Shown in pieces: positions 1-8,777 of a stretch of DNA of 64,000 nt (the first letter of the stretch is position 1; the number at the start of each line of letters is the position of its first letter). Position numbers and translations under genes: made by a program. The notes below the pieces were generated by a model. That model ran no database searches and was not told where the DNA came from. It saw nothing but the letters and a program-made list of their open reading frames with translations. Location of the stretch: positions 1 through 64,000 of the forward strand of contig NZ_LSHX01000029.1 in the NCBI RefSeq assembly GCF_001555965.1, given 5' to 3'. This stretch comes from Sphingomonas sp. CCH21-G11. Its GTDB lineage: Bacteria; Pseudomonadota; Alphaproteobacteria; Sphingomonadales; Sphingomonadaceae.

Positions 1-875
1 CCGCCATCGTGCCGCCGGCCGAAACCGCCGACGCGGTCGTGGTCCAGACATCACTGACCGCCGCTGCCCGCACCGATCGGGCCGCCGCGACCCCGACTCC
101 GACGGTCGCGGCGCCGGTAGACACGCGCGATCGGCCGGTGTCGCGCACGCAGGCGACACGCGCCATCCCCGACGCCGAACCGGCTTCGACTGGTCCCGCC
201 GCGCGCGTCTTCGCCCGCCAGCTCGCCCAGCCCGGCGCGGCCGTGGCCGGGCCCGCCCCTGCCGACGACGCGCTCGCCGCCCCGGTCGCCGAGATCGCGG
301 ACATCGGCGAAACCGTCATGGCCAGCGACGTCATGGTCGAGAATCCACCCGCCATCACCCCCGCCGCCCGCCCCGCCGTGACGCCGCCGACCGGCGCTCT
401 GCCGCCGATCGACACCGGCCGCGCGGAGTGGATGGAGGGCATGATCGACCGGATCGAGACGCTTCGCGACGAACCCGGTTCGCGGACGCTGCGTATCCGG
501 CTGAGCCCCGATGCGCTCGGCGATGTCGAGCTTGTCTTTGACGAAGGCGCGGGCCGCGATGTCGGCGTGCGCATCCATGCCGAAAATCCCGCGGCGCGCG
601 CGCTGCTGGCCGACGCCGCACCCCGCCTGGCCGAAATGGCCGAAGCGCGCGGCATCCGCCTGGCCCAGCAGGACGGCGGCGCGCCGAGCGGCGGTGGCAA
701 TGCCGGCAATGGTGCTGGCCATGCCCAGTCCGGGCTCGCGCATTCCGGCGCCGGATCGAACCCGGGACAACAGGATGCCGGCCAGGGCCGACGTCCCGCC
801 CCGGCCACACCCCAGGACGCACGCCGCGACCCGCAGGCCGCGCATGCGACCGCTGACGACGAACGAATCGCCTGA
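1..875 (+). CDS. fliK: Flagellar hook-length control protein FliK, C-terminal part (5' end outside window)
   Basis: The reading frame is open to the first base, so the gene begins upstream of the window. The visible part is a low-complexity Ala/Pro-rich stretch typical of the FliK ruler region, then a compact domain starting near position 480 with LRIRLSPDALGDVELVF, which fits the LxPxxLGxVEv signature of the Flg_hook domain (FliK C-terminal). FliK measures hook length during export and switches the FlhB export gate from hook to filament substrates. The tail after the domain is Gly/Ala/Gln-rich. It sits 17 bp upstream of fliL at the head of the visible flagellar operon, and flhB, its partner, lies in the same run. 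Family assignment rests on the C-terminal motif and context. Confidence 0.85.
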   Translation, partial: AIVPPAETADAVVVQTSLTAAARTDRAAATPTPTVAAPVDTRDRPVSRTQATRAIPDAEPASTGPAARVFARQLAQPGAAVAGPAPADDALAAPVAEIADIGETVMASDVMVENPPAITPAARPAVTPPTGALPPIDTGRAEWMEGMIDRIETLRDEPGSRTLRIRLSPDALGDVELVFDEGAGRDVGVRIHAENPAARALLADAAPRLAEMAEARGIRLAQQDGGAPSGGGNAGNGAGHAQSGLAHSGAGSNPGQQDAGQGRRPAPATPQDARRDPQAAHATADDERIA

Positions 876-892
876 ATTGAAAGGATCCTCCG

Positions 893-1543
893 ATGAGCGA
901 CGCCAAAACCGATACCGAAAAGCCCAAGAAGAAGGGCGGAATGAAAAAGCTGCTGCTGATCGCCGGTGGCGCGATCCTGCTGACCGGCGGCGGCGCTGCG
1001 GCCGGCATGTTCCTGAGCGGGTCGCTGATGGGCGGCGGCGGCGCGGCCGAACATGCCGAGGCCGAAACCCCCAAGCTCGTCCCCAAGTCGGAGGAGAAGC
1101 GCGCGTCGCTGAGCGGTGACAAGGGCGGCGAAGGCGGCGGCGACCATGGCGGCGGCGGCGGCGAGGAATCGGGCGGTTCCGAGCACAAGGGCAAGCCGAC
1201 GCCGGAGGGCGAAGGCGGCGACCGCTATGCGTCCAACTATTATGCGATGGACAAGGAGTTCACCGCCAATCTGCGCGAGAGCGTCCATTTCGTTCAGGTC
1301 GGGATCGCGATCTCGACCCCCTATGACGATCGCGTCCTCGAAAACCTGAAGACGCACGAGATCGCGGTTCGATCGCAGGTGCTGATGACGCTGGGCGAAA
1401 CCGACGAGGAACAGGTGTTCACGCTGGCAGGCAAGCAGGTCCTGCAGCGCCGGCTCGCCAAGGCGATCAACGACGTGCTCGAAGAAAAAGAAGGCTTTGG
1501 CGGCGTTAGTAACGTCTACTTTACCAATTTTGTTGTTCAGTGA
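893..1543 (+). CDS. fliL: Flagellar basal body-associated protein FliL
   Basis: 216 residues, with a short Lys-rich cytoplasmic start, one transmembrane helix at about residues 18-40 (KKLLLIAGGAILLTGGGAAA), a Gly/Glu/His-rich linker (about 60-110), and a C-terminal FliL periplasmic domain. FliL associates with the MotAB stator ring and basal body. The linker is unusually rich in Gly and charged residues. A clear ribosome site (AAGGATCC) precedes the ATG. It lies between fliK and fliM, the usual order, with 6 bp to fliM. The assignment is firm from topology and position. Confidence 0.93.
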   Translation: MSDAKTDTEKPKKKGGMKKLLLIAGGAILLTGGGAAAGMFLSGSLMGGGGAAEHAEAETPKLVPKSEEKRASLSGDKGGEGGGDHGGGGGEESGGSEHKGKPTPEGEGGDRYASNYYAMDKEFTANLRESVHFVQVGIAISTPYDDRVLENLKTHEIAVRSQVLMTLGETDEEQVFTLAGKQVLQRRLAKAINDVLEEKEGFGGVSNVYFTNFVVQ

Positions 1544-1549
1544 CCGTGC

Positions 1550-2497
1550 ATGGTTAACGGCACGTCATCTTTGGGCAGCGAAGGGCGCGAGCGCGATCGG
1601 CCGCGGGCGGAGCATGCGCTCGCGCTCGCGGCCAACAACCTCAATCCGTTCGGCGACCTCCACACCCTCCAGCACCTGTCGGCGCGTCTGGCGCGGCTGC
1701 TGCGCGGGGTGTTCGAGCCGATGATGCGCCGCGCCATCCGCGCCTGGGCCGAACCGCTGACCGTCGAGCGGTTCAGCAACTATGTCGCCGAACGCAAGCC
1801 CGGTCTGACCGCCTGGGTGCCGCTGACGCTGCGTCCCGGCGGCGGCCAGGCGTTTCTGGTGCTCGACGGCCGCTTCACGCTCGAGATGCTCGACCTGTTC
1901 TTTGGCGGGCTGGGCGATACGCCGGATACCCTGCCCAACGAATTTTCGCCTGCCGCCGAGGCGCTGGTGCGCCGGATCGCGGCCGCGCTGGTCCCGGTGC
2001 TGCAGACCGCGTGGGAGCCGGTGACGCGAATCGGCTTCGAACCTGGCAATGTCGAAATGAACCCGTCGCTCCTCGCCTCGCTCGACAGCGAGGATCCGGT
2101 GATCGTCACCCGTTTCGGGATCGCGGCTGCCGATGGCGAGCCGACGATGGTCGACCTCCTTTATCCCGTAGCCGCGCTCAAGCCGCACGCGGTGTCGCTC
2201 AACACGCGCGTGCACGGGCCGTCGGCCGAACCCGATCCGCGCTGGCGCAACAACCTGACCCGCGTCGCGATGGGCGTGCGCTTCCCGGTACGCTCGGTGC
2301 TGGCCGAACCGACCATTTCGCTCGGTCGCCTGCTCGAACTCAAGGAAGGCGACGTCATCCCGGTCAGCTTCGGCCCCGAAGTGCCCGTGATGGTCAACAA
2401 CCACCGCCTGGGCACCGGCACCATCGGCACCGCCAATGGCAAGGCCGCCATCCGCCTCGCTTCCATCGTCCCGCTGCTCGAAGAGGATCTGACATGA
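1550..2497 (+). CDS. fliM: Flagellar motor switch protein FliM
   Basis: 315 residues, about normal length for FliM. The middle domain (CheC-like) is followed by a C-terminal SPOA/FliN-like domain (about residues 240-310: LGRLLELKEGDVIPVSF, then LGTGTIGTANGKAAIRL). FliM forms the C-ring with FliG and FliN and receives the CheY signal that sets rotation direction. Its stop overlaps the fliN start (ATGA), indicating translational coupling. The N-terminal CheY-binding peptide is not obvious in the first 20 residues. Confidence 0.94.
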   Translation: MVNGTSSLGSEGRERDRPRAEHALALAANNLNPFGDLHTLQHLSARLARLLRGVFEPMMRRAIRAWAEPLTVERFSNYVAERKPGLTAWVPLTLRPGGGQAFLVLDGRFTLEMLDLFFGGLGDTPDTLPNEFSPAAEALVRRIAAALVPVLQTAWEPVTRIGFEPGNVEMNPSLLASLDSEDPVIVTRFGIAAADGEPTMVDLLYPVAALKPHAVSLNTRVHGPSAEPDPRWRNNLTRVAMGVRFPVRSVLAEPTISLGRLLELKEGDVIPVSFGPEVPVMVNNHRLGTGTIGTANGKAAIRLASIVPLLEEDLT

Positions 2498-2790
2498 ACG
2501 ACATGACCGGCGGTTTCCCCGCCGACGGCGCGGTCGCCGCGAATTTCCGGCTGCTGCAGGACGTCGACGTCCGCCTGACCGTCGAGATCGGATCGACCCA
2601 GCTGACGCTGCGCGAGCTGCTCGCGCTGGGCGAGGCGAGCGTCATCGAACTCGACCGCCACGCCAACGAGCTGCTCGACGTGTTCGTCAACGGCACGCTG
2701 ATCGGGCGCGGCGAAGTGGTGACGGTGGGCGATCGCTTCGGCGTGCGAATGACCGAACTGGTCAGCCCGGAAAAGCGGCTGTCGCGCTGA
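2494..2790 (+). CDS. fliN: Flagellar motor switch protein FliN
   Basis: 98 residues. The start is set by the ATGA overlap with fliM; a longer upstream open frame is only a shadow inside fliM. It is a single SPOA domain: residues 20-40 (LLQDVDVRLTVEIGSTQLTL), then VIELDRHANELLDVFVNG and the final VGDRFGVRMTEL, the standard FliN C-ring pattern. FliN completes the switch complex with FliM and FliG and helps dock export cargo. The stop overlaps the fliO start (TGATG). Confidence 0.95.
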   Translation: MNDMTGGFPADGAVAANFRLLQDVDVRLTVEIGSTQLTLRELLALGEASVIELDRHANELLDVFVNGTLIGRGEVVTVGDRFGVRMTELVSPEKRLSR

Positions 2791-3041
2791 TGTGGGAATA
2801 TATCCTCAAGCTGGTCGTGCTGCTGCCGCTTGTCTGCGGCCTGCTCGTCGGCTGCCTCTATCTGTGGCGCAAGCTGGAGGCGCGGATGCCCGGCCAGCAG
2901 GGCGAGCGGATGCTGAAGGTCAAGGAAACGATGATGATCTCGCCCGGCCTGCGCCTGGCGGTGCTGGAGTTTGAAGGCCGCAAGCTGCTCGTCTCGGTGG
3001 GCCGCGGCGGCGTCAACGTGATCGACCGGGGCCAGGGATGA
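2790..3041 (+). CDS. fliO: Flagellar biosynthesis protein FliO
   Basis: 83 residues, short even for FliO. One membrane helix at about residues 5-27 (ILKLVVLLPLVCGLLVG) is followed by a small basic cytoplasmic domain with VKETMMISPGLRLAVLEFEG and a GGV motif, as in the FliO family. FliO assists assembly of the FliP ring of the flagellar type III export gate. Its start overlaps the fliN stop and its stop overlaps the fliP start (ATGA), so it is translated as part of the operon. Confidence 0.85.
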   Translation: MWEYILKLVVLLPLVCGLLVGCLYLWRKLEARMPGQQGERMLKVKETMMISPGLRLAVLEFEGRKLLVSVGRGGVNVIDRGQG

Positions 3042-3922
3042 ACCGCCTCGCCAGCCTGATCGCCGGCGTGCGTGCGCGCATCGATGACGTCATGACGCCA
3101 ATCGACCCGCGTCCGGCCGACCGCACCGAACGCCGGTTGCGCTGGATCGGCATTGCCGCCGCGCTGCTGGTCATGCTGGCAGCCGTCGAGCCGGCGCTGG
3201 CTCAGGCCGTCCCCGCCCCCGCCGCGCCTGCGGCACCGGGCGTCGGCGACGCGATCGACCGCGCGCTCGGCGACCTGGGCGGCGGCGACGCGCCGCTGTC
3301 GCTGTCGCTCCAGATCCTGATCATCATGGGGCTGCTGACGGTCCTGCCCAGCATCCTGCTGATGATGACCAGCTTCACCCGCATCCTGATCGTGCTGTCG
3401 GTGCTGCGCCAGGCGCTGGGTCTGCAACAGACGCCGCCCAACCAGGTGCTGGTCGGCCTGTCGCTCTTCCTCAGCTTCTTCGTGATGGCACCGACCATCG
3501 ACCAGGTGAACCGCACCGCGATCCAGCCCTATTCCGCCGGCACGATCGGCGCGACCCAGATGATCGAGAATGGCGGCCGCGCGCTCCACGGCTTCATGGT
3601 CAAGCAGACGCGCAAGAAGGACATCACGATGTTCGCCGAAATGGCGAAAAGCGGCCCCTATGCCTCGCCCGCCGACATCCCCTTCTCGGTGCTGCTGCCG
3701 GCATTCGTGACCAGCGAACTCAAGACCGCGTTCCAGATCGGTTTTCTCATCTTCCTGCCCTTCATCATCATCGACCTCGTCGTCGCCACCGTGCTCATGT
3801 CGCTCGGCATGATGATGCTGTCGCCGACCATCATCTCGCTGCCGTTCAAGCTCCTCCTGTTCGTCCTGGTCGACGGCTGGGCGCTGACCATGGGCAGCCT
3901 CGCCAACAGTTTCGTGAGTTAG
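3038..3922 (+). CDS. fliP: Flagellar export gate protein FliP
   Basis: 294 residues. After a basic N-terminus there is a cleavable signal-like segment (about 34-57, ending EPALAQA), then FliP membrane helices. Family signatures include MMTSFTRILIVLSVLRQALG, the periplasmic PFSVLLPAFVTSELKTAFQIGF stretch (given here in part), and IDLVVATVLMSLGMMML. FliP forms the core pentamer of the export gate with FliQ and FliR. It overlaps fliO by 4 bp and lies 4 bp before fliQ. Confidence 0.96.
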   Translation: MNRLASLIAGVRARIDDVMTPIDPRPADRTERRLRWIGIAAALLVMLAAVEPALAQAVPAPAAPAAPGVGDAIDRALGDLGGGDAPLSLSLQILIIMGLLTVLPSILLMMTSFTRILIVLSVLRQALGLQQTPPNQVLVGLSLFLSFFVMAPTIDQVNRTAIQPYSAGTIGATQMIENGGRALHGFMVKQTRKKDITMFAEMAKSGPYASPADIPFSVLLPAFVTSELKTAFQIGFLIFLPFIIIDLVVATVLMSLGMMMLSPTIISLPFKLLLFVLVDGWALTMGSLANSFVS

Positions 3923-3926
3923 CGCC

Positions 3927-4196
3927 GTGGATGCAGATTACTTCATGGATGTCGCGCGCGAGGCGATGTGGGTGCTGGCGCTGGCCGCCACCCCCATCCT
4001 GCTGCCTGCGCTGCTCGCCGGGCTCATCCTGGGCATGATCCAGGCGGCGACGTCGATCAACGAACAGACGCTGACCTTCGTGCCCAAGCTGATCGTGGTC
4101 GGCGTGTCGCTGATCGTGTTCGGCGGCGCGATCCTGACGCTGATCGGCGATTTCACCATCAGCATCTTCGAGCGCATTCCCGACCTGGTGCGGTGA
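3927..4196 (+). CDS. fliQ: Flagellar export gate protein FliQ
   Basis: 89 residues, the normal FliQ length, with two membrane hairpin helices and the conserved core AATSINEQTLTFVPKL. It starts with GTG at 3927; the nearest ATG (3931) is out of frame and a later in-frame ATG would remove seven residues. FliQ wraps the FliP5R1 gate. It is followed by about 110 bp carrying an inverted repeat before fliR, the only real gap in an otherwise overlapping operon. Confidence 0.95.
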   Translation: MDADYFMDVAREAMWVLALAATPILLPALLAGLILGMIQAATSINEQTLTFVPKLIVVGVSLIVFGGAILTLIGDFTISIFERIPDLVR

Positions 4197-4215
4197 TGAG
4201 TTGTGCCTGGATCAA

Positions 4216-4301
4216 GTTTCTCGACTTCGCTCGAAACGAACGGCAACCTTGCCCGCTGCCGTTCACCCAAGATCCGTTCGTTTCGAGCGAAGTCGAGAAA
4301 C
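4216..4301. repeat. Perfect 28-bp inverted repeat with 30-bp loop between fliQ and fliR
   Basis: Arm 4216-4243 and arm 4274-4301 are exact reverse complements over 28 bp; the arm core reads TTTCTCGACTTCGCTCGAAA. The loop is 4244-4273. Each arm also holds an internal palindrome (TTTCGAGCGAAGTCGAGAAA is near-symmetrical). The right arm ends 4 bp before the fliR ATG, so the hairpin could cover the fliR ribosome site. It resembles paired REP elements in size (86 bp). There is no T-run for a classical terminator. Confidence 0.9.
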
Positions 4302-4305
4302 GCTG

Positions 4306-5079
4306 ATGCTCGGCTTCGGCCTCTCGATCGAATCGCAGCTCTGGGCGATGCTGTTCGTGATGGTGCGGATCAGCGCCGCGTTCGTCGCGGCCCCTGTGTT
4401 CGGCGCGGTCGCGGTGCCGGTGCAGGTGCGGATCGTGCTGTCGGGCGCGATTGCGATCCTGACGCTCAACGTGGCTGCCATCCAGCCGCCGGCCGAAATC
4501 TTCGCGCTGACCACCTTCCTGTCGATCGCGGCGGAGGCACTGGTCGGCCTCGCGCTGGGCTTCATCCTCCAGATCGCGTTTGCCGCGCCGCTGATCGCCA
4601 GCGAGACGATCGGCGTGTCGATGGGCATCGGCTTTGCCGCCGCACTCGACCCGCAGCGCGGCGAACAGACGCCCGCGCTCGGCAATTTCCTGGGCATCCT
4701 GCTGACGCTGTTGTTCCTGGCCATTGACGGCCACCTGATCCTCACCCGGCTGGTGGTCGAAAGCTACACGCTCCTGCCCCCCGGTGGCGCATGGCTGGCG
4801 ACCGCCCGGCTTCAGAACATCGCGATGTTCGGCGGCTACGCGTTCTTGGCCGGCCTGCTCCTGGCCCTGCCGGTCGGGTTCCTGCTGCTGTGCCTCAACG
4901 TGATCGTGGGCATGCTGTCGCGCTCGGCGCCTTCGCTCAACCTGTTCGCGGTCGGCCTGCCCGCCAGCCTGCTGGTCGGCGTCGTCGGCCTGTTCGTCGC
5001 GCTGCCGGCGATGAGCGACTACATGCTCGTCATCCTTGATGAGGCGCTGAAGGCCACGCGCACCCTGGTGGTCGGCTGA
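4306..5079 (+). CDS. fliR: Flagellar export gate protein FliR
   Basis: 257 residues from the ATG at 4306. An upstream in-frame extension to 4201 reads through the inverted repeat and is not FliR-like, so it is excluded. Multiple membrane helices and the family motif GFAAALDPQRGEQTPALGNF are visible, followed by IDGHLILTRLVVESY. FliR is the single-copy gate subunit beside the FliP ring. Its stop overlaps the flhB start (TGATG). Translation may be influenced by the repeat immediately upstream. Confidence 0.94.
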   Translation: MLGFGLSIESQLWAMLFVMVRISAAFVAAPVFGAVAVPVQVRIVLSGAIAILTLNVAAIQPPAEIFALTTFLSIAAEALVGLALGFILQIAFAAPLIASETIGVSMGIGFAAALDPQRGEQTPALGNFLGILLTLLFLAIDGHLILTRLVVESYTLLPPGGAWLATARLQNIAMFGGYAFLAGLLLALPVGFLLLCLNVIVGMLSRSAPSLNLFAVGLPASLLVGVVGLFVALPAMSDYMLVILDEALKATRTLVVG

Positions 5080-6215
5080 TGGCGGAGCAGGCCGGCGAGC
5101 GGACCGAAGCCCCAACCCCAAAGCGCCTCAAAAAGGCGCGGGACGACGGCGATGTCCTCAAATCCACCGACCTTTCGTCGGCGATGGTCATCCTGTTCGG
5201 CTGCTTCTGGATGCTCATGCTCGGCCCCGCGCTGCTCTCCGCCTGTCGCGAGGTCATGGCGGCCAGCTTCACCTTCGGCCGCGCCGATGTGGAGGATTTC
5301 GAACCCTGGCGGCCGCTCGCCAATGCCGGGTGGCAGCTCGCCCCTTCGCTCGGCGGGTTGCTCGCCTTGTCCTTCGCCAGCGCGATCGCGGCACAGGCGG
5401 TGCTGGGCTCGCTGCGGTTCAATTCGAAGCTGATCCAGCCCAAGGCGTCGCGGATCAATCCCGGCGCGGGCATCAAGCGCATCTTCGGTCCCCAGGGCTG
5501 GATCGAGCTGATGAAGTCGCTGCTCAAGGCCGTGCTGCTCGGCAGCATCGGCTATGCGATGCTATGGTCGTCGGCGGAACAGATGGCCGGCCTGGTCTCC
5601 TCCGACCTCATGGGCGCGGTCGGCGCGCTAGGCGAAACCTTCCTGCTGCTGATGTTCGTGATGGCGCTGGGCATGGTCGTCATCGCCGGCATCGACGTGC
5701 CGATCGCGATCGTGCGGCGCATCAATCGCCTGAAGATGTCGAAGCAGGAAATGAAGGACGAGCACAAGGAGAGCGAAGGCTCGCCCGAGAACAAGGCCGC
5801 AATCCGCAGCCGCCAGCGCGAGGTGATGAAGCGCGGGTTCAGGAAGGCGATGAAGGAAGCGCATGTCGTGCTGACCAACCCGACGCACTTCTCGGTCGCG
5901 CTGCGCTACGAGCGCGGCCGCGACCAGGTGCCGGTGGTGGTCGCCAAGGGGCGCGGCGCGACCGCGCTCGCCATCCGCGAACTGGCGGGCGAGATGACGG
6001 TGCCGGTGCTCGAATATCCGGCGCTTGCCCGCGCGGTCTATTATACCAGCAAGGAAGGCCAGGAGGTCCGCGACGACCTGTATCTGGCGATCGCCACCGT
6101 GCTGGCCTTCGTCTTCGGGCTCAACGTCGCGGCCGGCGGCACCCCGCCGCCGATCACCGTGCCGGCCAGCGCGCGCTTCGACGAAAATGGTCAGCCGACC
6201 GAGAAAAACAGCTAA
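5079..6215 (+). CDS. flhB: Flagellar export gate substrate-switch protein FlhB
   Basis: 378 residues. The N-terminal motif GERTEAPTPKRLKKARDDGD is the FlhB signature, followed by four membrane helices and a cytoplasmic domain with the autocleavage NPTH site (VVLTNPTHFSVALRYE, near residue 268). Cleavage at Asn-Pro lets FliK trigger the change from hook to filament export. The short C-terminal tail is Pro/Thr rich. It overlaps fliR by one base and ends 63 bp before fliD. Confidence 0.96.
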   Translation: MAEQAGERTEAPTPKRLKKARDDGDVLKSTDLSSAMVILFGCFWMLMLGPALLSACREVMAASFTFGRADVEDFEPWRPLANAGWQLAPSLGGLLALSFASAIAAQAVLGSLRFNSKLIQPKASRINPGAGIKRIFGPQGWIELMKSLLKAVLLGSIGYAMLWSSAEQMAGLVSSDLMGAVGALGETFLLLMFVMALGMVVIAGIDVPIAIVRRINRLKMSKQEMKDEHKESEGSPENKAAIRSRQREVMKRGFRKAMKEAHVVLTNPTHFSVALRYERGRDQVPVVVAKGRGATALAIRELAGEMTVPVLEYPALARAVYYTSKEGQEVRDDLYLAIATVLAFVFGLNVAAGGTPPPITVPASARFDENGQPTEKNS

Positions 6216-6278
6216 AGATTCCGCGGGTTCGGCCGTTTTCACGAACAGGCCTGAACCCCGGGGGGAGCACTACGCGAG

Positions 6279-7691
6279 ATGGAGTCGATCACCAGCACGC
6301 TAGGCGCCGGATCCGGCATCAACATCACCGAACTGGTCAACGGCCTGGTCGAGGCGCAATTCGCGATCAAGACCCAGCGGCTGGAGGCGCGCAGCGAGAC
6401 GCTGACCGCCCAGATTTCCGCGGTCGGTTCGCTGAAAAGCGGCATCAACAACCTGGCTTCGGCGCTCGGCTCGGTGACGCGCAGCGGCACGCTCGCCACC
6501 CAGCCGACCAGCGGCAATCCAAATATCGTCCGCGCCAGCCCCGTCGTCGGCACCAAGATCGAGAATCTGAGCGCCAGCATCGAGGTGCGTCAGCTCGCGA
6601 CCGCCCAGTCGAGCTATACCGCGCCGATCGCCGATCCCGCGGCTGCGGTCGGCACCGGCACGCTGACCCTCACGCTCGGCACCGCGACCGTATCGAACGG
6701 CGCGATGACCGGCTTCACCGCCGGCACCGGCACGCCGGTCGACATCGCCATCGACGCGAGCAATTCGTCGCTGACCGGCATCCGCGATGCGATCAACGCC
6801 GCGCGCGCCGGCGTCACCGCCTCGATCGTCGCCGACAGCGCGGGATCGCGGCTGATCCTCAAGGGCGCGACCGGCGAGGCGCAGGCGTTCACGCTGACCG
6901 CCACCGAGGATGCGGGCGCGCCGGGGCTCGCCGCGCTCAATGTCGGCGTCGGCGCGGCGGGCACCACGATCGGGGCAACCGCCGGCGATTCGATCGTCGC
7001 GGTCGACGGCGTTGCGCTGCGCCGGTCGGTCAACACCATCACCGATCTGCTTCCGGGCATTCGCCTCGACCTCGTCTCGGCGAGCGTCGGCACCCAGGTT
7101 TCGATCAACTCCGCCCCGCCGGTCGAAAGCCTGCGCCAGACCGTCAACGACGTCGTCGACGCGATCAACGAGCTTCAGGCGTCGATCCGCACCGAAACCG
7201 ATCCGGTCACCGGCCCGCTGCGCGCCGATCCCGGAGCGCGCTCGCTGGTCCAGTCGCTGCGCGAGCTGACGCTGCGACGGCTGTTGCCGTCGACCGCCAC
7301 CGGCCCGGCAACGCTGGCCGAAATCGGCGTCAGGACCAATCGCGACGGTTCGCTGAGCGTCGACGCCGCCCGGCTTTCGCGCGTGCTCACCGAAAATCCC
7401 GAAGCGGTGGAGGCGATGTTCGCCTCGATCGGCGGGCTGGGCAGCGAGATCAACCGGATCGCCGTCGCCGCCAGCAGCCGGGTGACCGGACTGGGCGCCA
7501 GCGAACAGCGCTACACCCGCGAACAGACGCGACTGAGCGATGAACAGGCCGACGCGCTCGAGGAAGCGGAAGCGACCCGCGTGCGCATGACCCAGCAATT
7601 CGCCAGCATGGATGCGCGCGTCGCGGCCTATCGCCAGACCCAGACCTATCTGCAGCAACAGATTGACAGCTGGAACGCGGACCGGAATTGA
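6279..7691 (+). CDS. fliD: Flagellar filament cap protein FliD (HAP2)
   Basis: 470 residues. The N-terminus has the FliD_N signature (GSGINITELVNGLVEAQ, residues 9-25) and the C-terminal coiled-coil region ends with the FliD_C pattern (RMTQQFASMDARVAAYRQTQ). The protein caps the growing filament and folds incoming flagellin. The start is supported by a GGGGGAG ribosome site about 10 bp upstream. The 63-bp leader separating it from flhB has no visible sigma-54 type promoter. It runs directly into fliS. Confidence 0.94.
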   Translation: MESITSTLGAGSGINITELVNGLVEAQFAIKTQRLEARSETLTAQISAVGSLKSGINNLASALGSVTRSGTLATQPTSGNPNIVRASPVVGTKIENLSASIEVRQLATAQSSYTAPIADPAAAVGTGTLTLTLGTATVSNGAMTGFTAGTGTPVDIAIDASNSSLTGIRDAINAARAGVTASIVADSAGSRLILKGATGEAQAFTLTATEDAGAPGLAALNVGVGAAGTTIGATAGDSIVAVDGVALRRSVNTITDLLPGIRLDLVSASVGTQVSINSAPPVESLRQTVNDVVDAINELQASIRTETDPVTGPLRADPGARSLVQSLRELTLRRLLPSTATGPATLAEIGVRTNRDGSLSVDAARLSRVLTENPEAVEAMFASIGGLGSEINRIAVAASSRVTGLGASEQRYTREQTRLSDEQADALEEAEATRVRMTQQFASMDARVAAYRQTQTYLQQQIDSWNADRN

Positions 7692-7693
7692 TC

Positions 7694-8092
7694 ATGGCAC
7701 GCTACGCGACGGTCCTCAGCAATCCCGAAGCCACATATCGCGCGGTCGACCTCGCGGGGCGCGTCGGCGGCTCGGACAGCCACGGGCTGGTCGGACTGCT
7801 GTACGAAGAGCTGATCCGCGCCCTGCGCACGGCGGCCTGGGCTGCGGAAAACCAGAAGCTCGCGCTGAAAAGCGAGCGCGTGACCCGCGCCGTCGCCATT
7901 CTGTTCGCACTCGAAAACGGGCTGGATTTCGAACGCGGCGGCGGCGTCGCGGATACGCTCGCCACGCTCTATCGCGGCATGCGCGGCGACATCGTGTCGG
8001 CCAGCCTCGGTACCGATCCCGCCCCCTTCCGCCGCGCCGCCGACGACCTGGCCGAAATCTCCGGCGCCTGGGCGAGCCTGCGCGCAGCCTGA
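7694..8092 (+). CDS. fliS: Flagellin export chaperone FliS
   Basis: 132 residues from the ATG at 7694, two bases after the fliD stop; a TTG six bases earlier is possible but less likely. The fold is predicted all-helical with the FliS pattern near residues 35-60 (LVGLLYEELIRALRTAAWA). FliS binds the flagellin C-terminus and prevents early polymerisation. Its position after fliD is the common order. It closes the visible flagellar run. Confidence 0.88.
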   Translation: MARYATVLSNPEATYRAVDLAGRVGGSDSHGLVGLLYEELIRALRTAAWAAENQKLALKSERVTRAVAILFALENGLDFERGGGVADTLATLYRGMRGDIVSASLGTDPAPFRRAADDLAEISGAWASLRAA

Positions 8093-8153
8093 GCGGCTTC
8101 GCGCTACCGCGCGGCTCTGGCGGTCGGCGCGGCTTTCGGCTAGCGCCTTGCCG

Positions 8154-8720
8154 ATGACCACGCCCCATATCGTCGCGATCGGCGGGACGCTTCGTTCGGA
8201 TTCGAGCACCGCCCGCGCGCTTTCCGCTGCGCTCGACGTCGCCGCGCGCAGCGGCGCGCGCACCACGCTGCTCACCGCCGATGCCATCGATTTCCCCGCC
8301 TTCGATCCCGAAGCCGCGAGCGACAGCCCGGCGATCGTCCGGTTCGTCGCGACGATCCGCTCGGCGGACGGCATCCTCATCGGATCGCCCGGCTATCACG
8401 GCACGCTGTCGGGGCTGGTCAAGAACGCGCTCGACCACGTCGAGCTGACCCGCGACGATGCGCGCCCGTATTTCGACGGCCTGCCGGTCGGGATCGTCGC
8501 CACCGCGGCAGGCTGGCAAGCGGCGGTGTCGACGCTTCAGGCGCTGCGCACCGTCGTCCACGCGCTGCGCGGCTGGCCGACGCCGATGGGCATCGCGATC
8601 AACACAGTCGAATCGGGCCGCGACCTGACCGGCGCCATGCCGGGCATCGAGATCATGGTCGGACAGATGCTCGACTTCGCGCAGCGGCGGCTGCCGGGCG
8701 GGTCCGCCCCATCGGCTTAA
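8154..8720 (+). CDS. NADPH-dependent FMN reductase family protein
   Basis: 188 residues from ATG 8154 (a TTG at 8148 is an alternative). The flavodoxin-like fold is shown by GGTLRSDSSTARAL near the N-terminus (phosphate-binding loop) and the GSPGYHGTLSGLVKNALDHV motif around residues 78-97, typical of FMN_red proteins. Such enzymes reduce FMN or quinones with NAD(P)H, sometimes feeding a two-component monooxygenase. The LLM-class flavin oxidoreductase at 60803 could use reduced flavin, but it is more than 50 kb away, so no link is claimed. Confidence 0.85.
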   Translation: MTTPHIVAIGGTLRSDSSTARALSAALDVAARSGARTTLLTADAIDFPAFDPEAASDSPAIVRFVATIRSADGILIGSPGYHGTLSGLVKNALDHVELTRDDARPYFDGLPVGIVATAAGWQAAVSTLQALRTVVHALRGWPTPMGIAINTVESGRDLTGAMPGIEIMVGQMLDFAQRRLPGGSAPSA

Positions 8721-8777
8721 CCAAATCGTGAAGGTCCGCCGCTAGGCTGCGAGCCTCCTATCGCGACGGATACGATA

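Noticed and set aside
6216..6278. Possible sigma-54 or flagellar promoter before fliD
   Set aside because: No GG/GC box pair of the TGGCAC-n5-TTGC type is visible in the 63-bp gap; fliD probably continues the flhB transcript.
5330..7543. 737-codon + open frame across the flhB-fliD boundary
   Set aside because: It runs through two genes with recognised FlhB and FliD domains in a different frame; no independent features.
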